Below are positions 56,480 through 64,000 of a stretch of 64,000 nt of DNA, piece after piece (position 1 is the first letter of the stretch; every line of letters begins with the position of its first letter). Position numbers and translations under genes: made by a program. The stretch comes from Coptis chinensis (taxonomy: Eukaryota; Streptophyta; Magnoliopsida; Ranunculales; Ranunculaceae). Under the pieces are notes generated by a model, which saw only the letters and a program-made list of their open reading frames with translations, searched no databases and had not been told where the DNA came from. The stretch covers positions 26,542,501 to 26,606,500 of the forward strand of contig CM027385.1 in NCBI GenBank assembly GCA_015680905.1, in the 5' to 3' direction.

Positions 56480-57163
56480 ATGCTATGAACACAATATGAA
56501 AAGGAATAATCTTTATTGATGGTAATGGTGAAAAAGATATGAAATTTCTTCTCTCTTAATTCTAGATATAAGATGCCAAAACTAAATTTCCTAGATGATG
56601 TAAGCTAAAATATCTAAAATTTTGTGCCTTATATATTGACTTACATGTTCGTCTTGAAAGATATATGAATCATATGTTTATTTGGTGTCAAACTCTCTAG
56701 AATTTTCTAGAAGCAATCCTGGAAAAGTTAGATTCGTTTGCACAAAATTGAGATGTGGCATACTTTGCCCTGCAGGCTATTTCCCAACCTGCAGCTTCTG
56801 ATAGCTTTCTGTTTCCTAATTTTTGTGAAACTCTGACTTCTTTTCCATGTTGATCTCCTCTTCCTATGAAGTCAAAGTTAAGGCTTTGAGATCATATTTA
56901 AAACTCTTCTAACTTAATTATTATCCTCTTTTAGAGTCACAATCGGCTTGACACTTACGGAGACAAATATGATGTTTTTGCCCTATGCCTTGAGCTATAA
57001 TTCCCAGTGAGTCCTTTTTGACTTCTTTTCCCTCCATATTTCACATTTAGGTTCTTCGACTTGTAAAAACTCAAATTGCATCATATTAGAATATTTAAAT
57101 ATTAAATAGAGACTAACATACACATAATTGCAGATATAAATCATTATTTTTGAGCACTTATCA
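56480..57163 (-). repeat. LTR part of element E right of copia G
   Basis: Minus-strand start TGATAAGTGCTC at 57163; AT-rich sequence to 56480, where copia G interrupts. The start is similar to the TGATAAGAGCCC start of the A/B family, but the rest is not. Directly beyond 57163 an RNase H-like frame begins, suggesting this element inserted into it. Confidence 0.6.
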
Positions 57164-57616
57164 GTGGTCAATAATTGGACTTCGAGGGAGTTGAGGGAGT
57201 TGATGGTGCAGATAAGGTTACTTGTTCCAAAATGTAGTGTTCATTATAAGGTTACCAATTATGAGGTAGAAAGCATTGCGCTCACTTTACCAATAGAGAT
57301 TGTCATTGCTCACGGCTGGAGGGAAATCTGGATGGAAACTGACTCCCAATCGGTTGCTCATTCTTTTGCAAATGGCCACATTTCTTGGAAACTGAAAACA
57401 AGATGGCAAAGAGCCACTCAAAGCATGGTGCAACTTTGGATAAAGATGCTTCAGAATGGAGCACATCAAGACCATATTTTGTATCCAAAATTGAGAGCCC
57501 AGATCAGTTGTACTTTAGATTTAGCAAGAGTACTCTCACTTATTTTGATGTATGGTGGGAACCTATCCTGTAACATGAAGACTTTGTCTCATCGTGTAAC
57601 CTTATATTTATATTAA
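57164..57616 (+). pseudogene. RNase H-like fragment (RVT_3 type)
   Basis: The open frame contains VESIALTLPIEIVIAHGWREIWMETDSQSVAHSFANG and WKLKTRWQRA. This matches the style of plant RNase H-like domains in non-LTR retroelements: an E...AL helix followed by the (W)xETDS strand with catalytic Asp. The first Asp-bearing strand is missing on the left, where element E abuts. The downstream part has no clear match. Probably a truncated LINE-derived fragment rather than a cellular gene. Confidence 0.65.
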
Positions 57617-58615
57617 TATATTCACATTTTGTCTGCAAAAAATTATACAATTAGCATCATCACACAATTATTTGTACTAATCTGTTAAGACTATAATGCT
57701 GGCTGTGTACACAATCAAAGCAATGGCATTAGAAATAATTTTTATAACTCGAATGAGAGTATGTACACCTCCCTTTGTTTCAGTAGTGCTTTAATTTCCT
57801 GTTTGCAAAACCCAATAATTTAACAGATCGACGACGAACACGTAAACTAATTTTTAGATCATCTATATCTTTCTCTGTCAAACAGATCGACAATGTAGTT
57901 ACATATATAAACAATGTAGGAACAATGCATATGGCATGCGTATTGTGTCATTTTTTGTGGGACGATACAACTTTGGACATGGTGCATCGGGACCATTTTT
58001 TGTAATCCCAAATTTTTTTTGGGGGGAAACTTACAGAAGTTTTAGTTTCCCGGTCTCAGGACACCCAGTTTCCTCTCTCCAACCTTCTTTTCATCGGTTC
58101 TTTGTCCAAAACAAAAAAATTAAAGTCCAACCCAAGTTTGAAAGCGAACTCTTCCAAATCAATTAAGCAAACCTTCCTTATTCTCATTTATACTTTTATT
58201 CCTCTACTTTTATAACCTGATTTAGTTAAAGGTAAAACTTTTATCGTTTTTTAGGTTTCACTTCAAATTGTAAGTGGATTCTGACTTCAATATTCAAAAT
58301 TGAAGTTGTTTTTTCTTTGTTGGTGAACGTGGCACTTATCATTACTGTGTTTTTTCAATACTTGTAATTTTCACAAATTTAGGTCCTTTTAACATTAGAT
58401 AGTAGATAAAAGTATCCACTTACAACATTGATAAACATACTAACCTAAATGTTGAGAGAATGTGAAGCTTAACACTTGAAATAAAGGTAAAATAAACTGA
58501 AATCATGTGTATATATTATGGTTCCGCATATATTATTTGTTGAGCCTTATTTGTTTATGTTTTATAGAATTAACAAGGTTAGGGGGAAGAAGAAGGTGGT
58601 CCCTCAACTGGAATT
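57617..58615. other. Intergenic sequence
   Basis: AT-rich with no recognisable gene. An open frame at 57936-58166 is rich in Phe and has no domain. An acceptor-like TTTTATAG at about 58566 precedes the next frame. Confidence 0.5.
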
Positions 58616-59650
58616 ATGTGGAGAATAAGGAGGTTCAGCCAGAAATTTGTTCTTAAGAAGAAGGAAGAGAAGGAAAAGCATATACCACCTCCGCAACGAG
58701 ACATCAAGGTTACTTGTCAATGTTCTCCGAAAATGCTACAAGACCAACTATTTTCTAGATTCGATAATGATGAAAAGATTTTTTTTGAGAAATCTCCTTT
58801 CGGTTTTCTTCTCGATATGAATTCGGTTGATGTTGAAAGTGGTGAGAAAAATACTTTGGTTACCCACCCAAACTTGGTTGTCGAGCTTTTAGAAAAGCGA
58901 ATTTTGCCAATGAATTTCAACATAGGAAACCAATATTTGTCTTTCAAATCATCTAACGTGGGCCTGCTTACTGGTCCCTCCACAAATCCACCACCTACTA
59001 CGATATTACTCTATGAATGTGTATGAACCAATTGATTTTCGTTTAAGGTATTTCCAGCCGAAAGGAAGACGCATGACTACCGCAGGCGCCGTTCTACTGA
59101 GTGAGTTCGAGGATGCAAGGAAAAAAGCTAAGCAAAAGTCGGTACGTCCGGATCCGAGAACCTGTGACGACATCCACCAAATTAACCGTTTGTTTGTGCT
59201 TGGGGTTTTCTTCTTGCCAGGCGGTACGAAAGGAGTTGATGTGAAACATATTGATATTGCGGTAGATTTGCAAAAGTTTGACAATTTCCCTTGGGGGTAT
59301 CTGATATATGAATAGGTTCGTGATTGTGTAGAGACTTTGCACAAAGTTATAGAGACACACTTTAATGTTCACCCACAGATGCCATTTACACACACCCTAT
59401 ACGGTTGTGCACTTGCAATTGAATGTTGGCTTTTCCTTCATGTGCCCACTTTCAATGTGCTCCGATTGGACAAGAAGGTATTCCCCTGGCTCTGAGGTTA
59501 GGTTGGTTTTCCACGGAAAACCACCCGTGGAAGAACTTGGGAGTCCAAATTAAACAACCCAAAGAAACTCATTGTCCTGGATGAATTTGATATTCCCCCT
59601 ATGGTGCAAGTAGTTGCGGTCTACAGAGAGGCTCTAAAGTTATGGATATA
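58616..59650 (+). pseudogene. DUF1985-like broken frame
   Basis: The frame from ATG 58616 has a basic N-terminus (RRFSQKFVLKKKEEKEK), then CQCSPKMLQDQLFSRFDN and SPFGFLLDMNSVDVE. This resembles the N-terminal part of plant DUF1985 proteins (often linked to Ulp1-type or transposon-captured genes). A frameshift at about 59010 leads to YEPIDFRLRYFQPKGRR, and DLQKFDNFPWGYLIYE ends in TAG. The same frame then reads VRDCVETLHK, CALAIECWLFLHVPTF and, past stops, NPKKLIVLDEFDIPP. FPWG and the ALxIxxW helix are the family landmarks. Function of the family is unknown. Assignment is from memory of motifs. Confidence 0.6.
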
Positions 59651-59713
59651 ATAAGATATAGATACAATTAGTACCAACAAATCAAGACTAAGAAACTTAC
59701 ATTTCATTATTTG

Positions 59714-60115
59714 TCACAGAAAGAAACTAACGATAAGAAGTTTTCCTTGGACATGTTTTGCGAACAGAATAAGCAGACTGATGTAATTTTTTGCGTCTTG
59801 CTCTTTTTCTTAAAGTGTACAATGTCAACTGTGATAATTTATGTGATATCTACTATGCAGGTGAAAAAACAGGCGGTGAATTTGTTATTAAGACCATCTG
59901 TTAATACTGGAACTGGTTCTGTAGAACAACAAACTATGGTATTACGTACTGAGGTAATTTATATAATTGCTTAATTCGAAAATGTGGATAATTTTAAGCC
60001 TACATTTATGTGCTCCCACATTGGCAGAGTTTAAAACAGTCGAGTAAGGAATTAAGGAAGCTGGCTACTAAAAAAGGAAAAGGTTTGATTTGAGATGTTG
60101 AAGAAGTGGTGGTAA
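59714..60115 (+). CDS. Short exons of an unassigned multi-exon gene
   Basis: Candidate exons bounded by GT/AG. QKETNDKKFSLDMFCEQNKQTD (about 59718-59783) is followed by GTAATTT. VKKQAVNLLLRPSVNTGTGS...LRTE (about 59861-59953) lies between TATGCAG and GTAATTTA. SLKQSSKELRKLATKKGKGLI (about 60029-60091) ends in a stop. No domain recognised. They may link the DUF1985-like frame to the repeats downstream or be remnants of it. Confidence 0.45.
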
Positions 60116-61075
60116 TAATTTATGTTATTCAATGTATATTATTATTTGGACCTCAGCTCTTTTTGGAAGTTGAAAAAAAAAATTTGTTGGATTCAGCCCT
60201 TGAAGGAATTAAGGAAGACGGCTACAAAACGAGGAAAAAGTTTGATCCAAGATGATAAAGAAGCGATGGTGTAATATTTTCTGTTATTCAATGTATGTTA
60301 TTGTTTGGACCACTTTGCAAAAGTTGAAAAAAATATTTGTTGGATTCAGCCCTTGAAGGAATTAAGGAAGCCGGCTACTAAACGAGGAAAAAGTTTGATC
60401 CAGGATGATAAAGAAGATGAAGGGTGTAGTGGTGATGAAGATTTTGTGCCTCCATCAAAGAGGAGAGCACCTGGATGACCCCATAATGTTTCCACTAAGG
60501 ATGGAAAACTTAAAACACCACTGAACAAGCACCACAGCAAAGAAGATGGACAAGCATTGGTAATTAATTTTGTACTCATATATTCATATTTCGATACTGT
60601 TGTTAAAGATGAAGATAAATTTCCATAAATGTTTGTGCTATTCATATTTGTAGGTGATTAAAGGATCCTCGCCTTTTGCAAAAACAAGAGGTGATGATGG
60701 GAGTAGTGGTGATGAAGATTTTGTTCAACCCTCAAAGAGGAAAGCAATAGCACAGCCCGATAAAGTTTCAGCTAAGGGCGGAAAACATAAAACACCACCA
60801 AACAAGCACCGCAGTAAAGTAGATGGACAAGCTTTGGTAATTAATTGTGTACTCATATATTCATAGCTCGATAGTGTTGTCAAAGATGAAGATAAATTTC
60901 TCAAAATGTTTGTGTTATTCATCTTTCCAGGTGATTAAAGGATCCCGACATTCTGCGAAAACAAGAGGTGATGATGAGAATAGTGGTGATGAAGAATATT
61001 TTCTACCGTTAAAGAAGAATTTGTCGAACACTGGTGAAGTTGAAAATGTATGTGAGGCTTCTAGTATTACCTAAC
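60029..61075 (+). repeat. Tandemly duplicated exon cassettes
   Basis: Successive units share LKELRK(L/T/P)ATK(K/R)GK(G/S)LI (60048, 60206, 60354) and then (V)IKGSxxxAKTRGDD(G/E)xSGDE(D/E) (60654, 60951). The unit at 60354 also carries GDEDFVPPSKRRA. The units at 60400-60555 and 60700-60835 share KxKTPxNKHxSKxDGQALV and are followed by the same intron sequence (GTAATTAATT...CTCATATATTCATA...AAAGATGAAGATAAATTTC). Exon and intron were copied together. The encoded segments are basic and acidic low-complexity sequence. Confidence 0.8.
60651..60836 (+). CDS. Low-complexity exon (GDEDFVQPSKRKA unit)
   Basis: Flanked by TTTGTAG and GTAATTAATT splice-like sites. Reads VIKGSSPFAKTRGDDGSSGDE, then SKRKAIAQPDKVSAKGGKH and NKHRSKVDGQALV. 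The acidic core, surrounded by Lys/Arg-rich stretches, suggests a disordered nuclear-type segment. No known domain. It is the best-preserved copy in the array of duplicated cassettes; the copy at about 60345-60558 has a stop after RRAPG. Confidence 0.5.
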
Positions 61076-61134
61076 CATGTATAAGTTTAGGTTAATAGCA
61101 TTCTTAGATTATTAAAAAATTATGTATTGCAACA

Positions 61135-61743
61135 GGTTGAAAGGAGTGAAGTGGATCAACAAAATCCTGCAATGAATGTAAATCAGGAGGCTACCCCGAC
61201 TCATTTCTCACTGGTTTGTGCTACCTAAAGTTACACTTGTTTTATTCATGATATATTCAGCTACATTGTCAAAAATTGAATCATTATGCATTGCTCCTTT
61301 TAACAGATTGCCAAAGTTATACAACTACATTATCGAAAATCTGAATAATTTTCGGATCTCTTTTTAACAGATTGTCAAAGTTATACAGCAATCACCCAAT
61401 GATGCAACTCCCACCATTGGTCTTAATCAGCATTTTGAAATCCCAATCTATGGTTTAGTTGATAGTCAACTGGAAAAGATGCTTATTGATATTTCTACTA
61501 TTTTCCCAAAGCACACACCTGATGTATAACCCTCCTCATATTGCTTCTGCTATATAAGTTTTAATTAATACATATATGAATATTTAGCATTTCTGATATC
61601 TGGATCTCTTTTTTAAAGAATGTCGAAGCTATTCAACAATTACCCAATGATGCTTCTGATATCGTTAAGGAATTTGAGGATATTGATGTTCAAGACTTGA
61701 ACTTCGGTGGAGTTCTGGATGCAGATAAAGTTACTTGTTTGTA
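61135..61743 (+). CDS. Further short exons upstream of the FCP1-like exon
   Basis: Three candidate exons with splice-like borders: VERSEVDQQNPAMNVNQEATPTHFSL (about 61137-61214), IVKVIQQSPNDATPTIGLNQHFEIPIYG...LEKMLIDISTIFPKHTPDV (about 61371-61526), and NVEAIQQLPNDASDIVKEFEDIDVQDLNFGGVLD (about 61620-61735). The second and third both start with (I/N)V(K/E)xIQQ(S/L)PNDA, another exon duplication. No domain recognised. They probably belong to the same transcription unit as the exon at 61843. Confidence 0.5.
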
Positions 61744-61842
61744 ATGGATTTTTTTTCAAAATTTTGACATTGAAACAAAATTTACTTGTACTAATTATAG
61801 AGCCCTAATTATATACCTATCTTTTTCACCTAATATGAACAG

Positions 61843-62634
61843 GGCCATTTTGTAACACCTCCTGACCTTAGGAACATAGTAACACGGGACCTGCTAGATT
61901 GTGGAATTATCGAGAGACAATTTCTCAACAAAAAGAAAGAGCTCAAATCTAAGAATAAGGAAGGCATGCTCATTGAAAGACCACTGATCAGTAAAACTAA
62001 CCCAAAACTTCTCATTCTTGATGTTAATGGTTTGCTTCTTCACATAGGTAACAAGCTTGACCTTCCTTCAGATTGTATTGTCGACAAGTTCATTTCAGGA
62101 AAGGCCATATTAAAGGGTTCGTTCTGTGTTGATTTCCCAAAGTTTTGTTTTCAAAGATTCAATGTTGGTGTTTGGTCATCAAGGACAAAACAAAATTTGG
62201 ACGGTGTGCTAGATATTGTCATGGGCGATATGAAGTCCCAATTGCTGTTATGTTGGGACCAATCCCATTGCTCTACTACTGGGTTTTACACTGTTGATAA
62301 CAATGTGAAGCTTTTGATGTTGAAAGAACTTGTCAAACTTTGGGATAAAGATGACCTAAATCTTCCTTGGGAGAAGAGAAAGTACAACGAATCAAACAGT
62401 CTCCTAGTCGATGATTCTCTTTATAAAGCATTGCTTAATCCCGCACACACTGCCATCTTCCCTACTTCATACGACTTCCGTAATAAGAACGACAATTCGT
62501 TAAGACATGGGGGTGATATTAGGATGTATTTGGAAGGATTAGTAACGTCAGAGAATGTTCAAAAATACATTAAGCAACACCTTTTTGGGCAGCCTGCAGT
62601 TATAGAGAGCCATCCATGTTGGCGACATTATTAG
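61843..62634 (+). CDS. FCP1/NIF-like HAD phosphatase-family exon
   Basis: Open for 263 residues after an AACAG acceptor, reading GHFVTPPDLRNIV to CWRHY and a TAG. The FCP1-homology (NLI-interacting factor) domain spans about residues 50-230. Motif I is LLILDVNGLLLHIG, where classical phosphatases have DxDx(T/V): the second Asp is Asn, as in a plant subgroup I recall. Other landmarks are FNVGVWSSRTKQN, GDMKSQLLLCWDQSHCSTTG, LPWEKRKYNESNSLLVDDS (motif with DD) and YKALLNPAHTAIFP. Members dephosphorylate or bind proteins such as the RNA polymerase II tail; catalysis here is doubtful because of the Asn. No stop or shift is seen in this exon. The first in-frame Met is at 61966, but the frame is open to the acceptor. 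Confidence 0.85.
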   Translation, partial: GHFVTPPDLRNIVTRDLLDCGIIERQFLNKKKELKSKNKEGMLIERPLISKTNPKLLILDVNGLLLHIGNKLDLPSDCIVDKFISGKAILKGSFCVDFPKFCFQRFNVGVWSSRTKQNLDGVLDIVMGDMKSQLLLCWDQSHCSTTGFYTVDNNVKLLMLKELVKLWDKDDLNLPWEKRKYNESNSLLVDDSLYKALLNPAHTAIFPTSYDFRNKNDNSLRHGGDIRMYLEGLVTSENVQKYIKQHLFGQPAVIESHPCWRHY

Positions 62635-62904
62635 CAGGTCATCAATTCTCGTTTGCAGCCTCCTGCAAACCGTGGATTATGAAAATTGTTCTTGATTTCG
62701 AGGGATGCTTAAATTTCAGAATACTTCTATTAGAGCTTTCTTTTGTAGTTTGATTTTGGAATGTTTTGTAGTTTGTATTATACTACTCAAACATACCCCT
62801 CAAACATTGCAGTTTCTAGCATGATGCAGTGGTATACTATCAGTTTCTTGTTGCTGTTGTTTTGGCAATGTTTAGCATCGTAGCATGATGTAATGGTATA
62901 CCTC
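62635..62904 (+). other. Region downstream of the FCP1-like exon
   Basis: AT-rich, probably 3' untranslated sequence and flank. TAGCATGATG(C/T)A(G/A)TGGTATAC occurs twice, about 62817 and 62881. No gene. Confidence 0.5.
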
Positions 62905-63214
62905 TAAGCAGGTATGAACCATAAATGTTCATACCTCCACTATGAACGTGAGTTATGAGCGATGTTTGTTCATACCTATAGTGGTGGGTATGAACAACCA
63001 ATGTTCATACCTATTTGTGGGTATGAACAATGATTGTTCATACCTCTGAGGGTCTAAGCATGTATGAACCATAAATGTTCATACCTATATTGGTGAGTAT
63101 GAACAATCAATGTTCATACCTATTTGTGGTTATGAACAATCATTGTTTATACCTCTAAGCAGTTATGAACAATAAATGTTCATACCTCCACTATGAACGC
63201 GAGCTATGAACAAT
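62905..63214. repeat. Array of short palindromes (GGTATGAAC...GTTCATACC)
   Basis: About six or seven units of GTATGAAC(A/C)AT-type sequence, each facing ATGTTCATACC across a short spacer. Larger blocks repeat too: TAAGCA(G/T)GTATGAACCATAAATGTTCATACCT at about 62905 and 63055, with a variant at 63156. CTCCACTATGAACG follows at 62934 and 63186. Highly self-complementary on one strand. Confidence 0.88.
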
Positions 63215-63275
63215 GGATTAAAAGTAAAGATAAAATATGAACATGAGTTATGAATAAGCAGAATAAAAATAAGGG

Positions 63276-63452
63276 TTCCTTTGTTCAGTGACATTGAGCC
63301 TAACAGAAACATTGATGCATATGCCACAAACAGTGTCATACTTTATGTCATTCTGAGTTGCGTACTTCTGGCCATACTTTCGGGTGCTTCATGGCGAGGG
63401 ACAACCCTAACACATACTTCCATAGCAACTAAATCTTGGGAGAGAACTACTG
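63276..63452. repeat. Direct repeat, copy 1
   Basis: About 177 bp starting TTCCTTTGTTCAGTGACATTGAG and ending GAGAGAACTACT. Matches 63774-63952 with about one difference every ten bases. On the minus strand both copies keep an open frame of about 38 residues containing VAMEVCVRVVPR and EAPESM, ending in the same stop. Confidence 0.88.
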
Positions 63453-63773
63453 CAAAGTTTGGTCAAAACAAAGTATTATTTCTACTAAATGACCCTACTT
63501 ATATATATTCTACCATTTACAGAGCACTTAACAAAGACCCCCAAAATACCCTTCTTCACATTTTCTGGTTTCCAACGTGGATTCCACTAGTCCACTTGTC
63601 ATTTTCATTTTACTTGAATTAAATTCTACTCAAAACTCAGTTTTCTCGTCAAACTCAAATAACTAAAAATAAAATAAAAAATATGCCACTACTGATGACA
63701 TACTTAAAAAAAATAACGTTGTCCACTTCTGATTACATACTTTTGGCTGACCTTTTGAAACTCTGAAAGCATC
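63453..63773. other. Spacer between direct repeats
   Basis: AT-rich with A runs. A plus-strand open frame crosses copy 1 and this spacer (63281-63622) but has no recognisable domain and is not called as a gene. Confidence 0.45.
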
Positions 63774-63952
63774 TTCCTCTGTTCGGTGACATTGAGCCGA
63801 ATAGACACATTGATGCATATGCCACAAACAGTGTCATACTTCATGTCATTATGAGTTGCGTACTTCTTCCCATACTCTCAGGTGCTTCATAGCGAGGGAC
63901 AACCCTAACACATACTTCCATAGCTACTGAAGCTTGTGAGAGAACTACTTCC
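63774..63952. repeat. Direct repeat, copy 2
   Basis: Starts TTCCTCTGTTCGGTGACATTGAG, about 498 bp after copy 1. The window ends 48 bases further, so the repeat context on the right is unknown. Confidence 0.88.
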
Positions 63953-64000
63953 CAAAAATACCACAAAATATATTGTTTTTCTCTATTATTTTTTTCCTTC

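Larger units (their letters stand above)
38900..57163 (-). mobile_element. Element E: gag-protease gypsy-type element, interrupted by copia F and G
   Basis: On the minus strand: LTR start TGATAAGTGCTC at 57163, a leader with about 180-bp tandem repeats, gag (from 48346), protease (39933-39348) and a tail reading IKLSAYGRQPK near 38910. The element has no RT, RNase H or integrase. Copia F lies inside its gag and copia G inside its LTR or leader. The 3' LTR was not identified, and the boundary between LTR and leader is unclear. Confidence 0.7.

Noticed and set aside
57936..58166. Phe-rich plus-strand open frame before the DUF1985-like region
   Set aside because: No domain, no splice context, crosses a G homopolymer; probably chance.
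62905..63214. CRISPR-like array
   Set aside because: Repeats are palindromic and variable in length and spacing, spacers are not unique, and the sequence is plant nuclear.

Overview
This is a stretch of plant nuclear DNA, almost certainly from a dicot-like angiosperm. It consists mostly of transposable elements inserted into one another. The plant assignment rests on plant-type Ty3/gypsy (Athila-like), Ty1/copia and CACTA (En/Spm) elements, an unedited plant mitochondrial nad4 fragment with group II intron sequence, and a plant-type FCP1/NIF-like gene. Nearly every open frame belongs to an element, and most are broken by stops and frameshifts.

Layout. (A) About 481-8502, minus strand: a Ty3/gypsy element with LTR, gag, protease, RT, RNase H and integrase; its far LTR is not in the window. 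(C) About 8861-11295, plus: a 5'-truncated copia fragment ending in an LTR remnant. About 11295-12345, minus: another LTR fragment of family A. (B) 12369-36136, plus: a complete LTR element with the 5-bp target duplication TGAGA and two LTRs of about 1.67 kb. It encodes gag and protease but no RT or integrase. (D) 17885-32933: a complete CACTA transposon with the 3-bp duplication ACA, inside B. It carries a dead TNP2-type transposase and a Ptta/En/Spm-type second gene. D in turn holds an LTR fragment (27540-28832) and a nuclear copy of mitochondrial DNA (about 28833-30950, nad4 exon 3 plus flanking group II intron sequence).

(E) About 38.9-57.16 kb, minus: a second gag-protease element without RT or integrase, interrupted by two copia elements. 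(F) 41438-48219 sits inside the E gag frame and itself contains a solo LTR (44945-46201, duplication ATTTT). (G) 50199-56474 (duplication ATACT) is of the same family as that solo LTR. The E leader carries a four-unit tandem array of about 180 bp.

The right end (57.16-64 kb) is the least transposon-like part. It has an RNase H-like fragment, a DUF1985-like broken frame, a run of tandemly duplicated short exons, and an intact-looking FCP1/NIF-like exon (61843-62634). A palindrome-rich repeat array and a direct duplication follow.

Element A is a plausible autonomous relative that could once have supplied RT and integrase to the pol-less element B: they share LTR, leader, gag and protease sequence. 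The nesting gives a relative insertion order: E before F before the solo LTR, E before G, and B before D.
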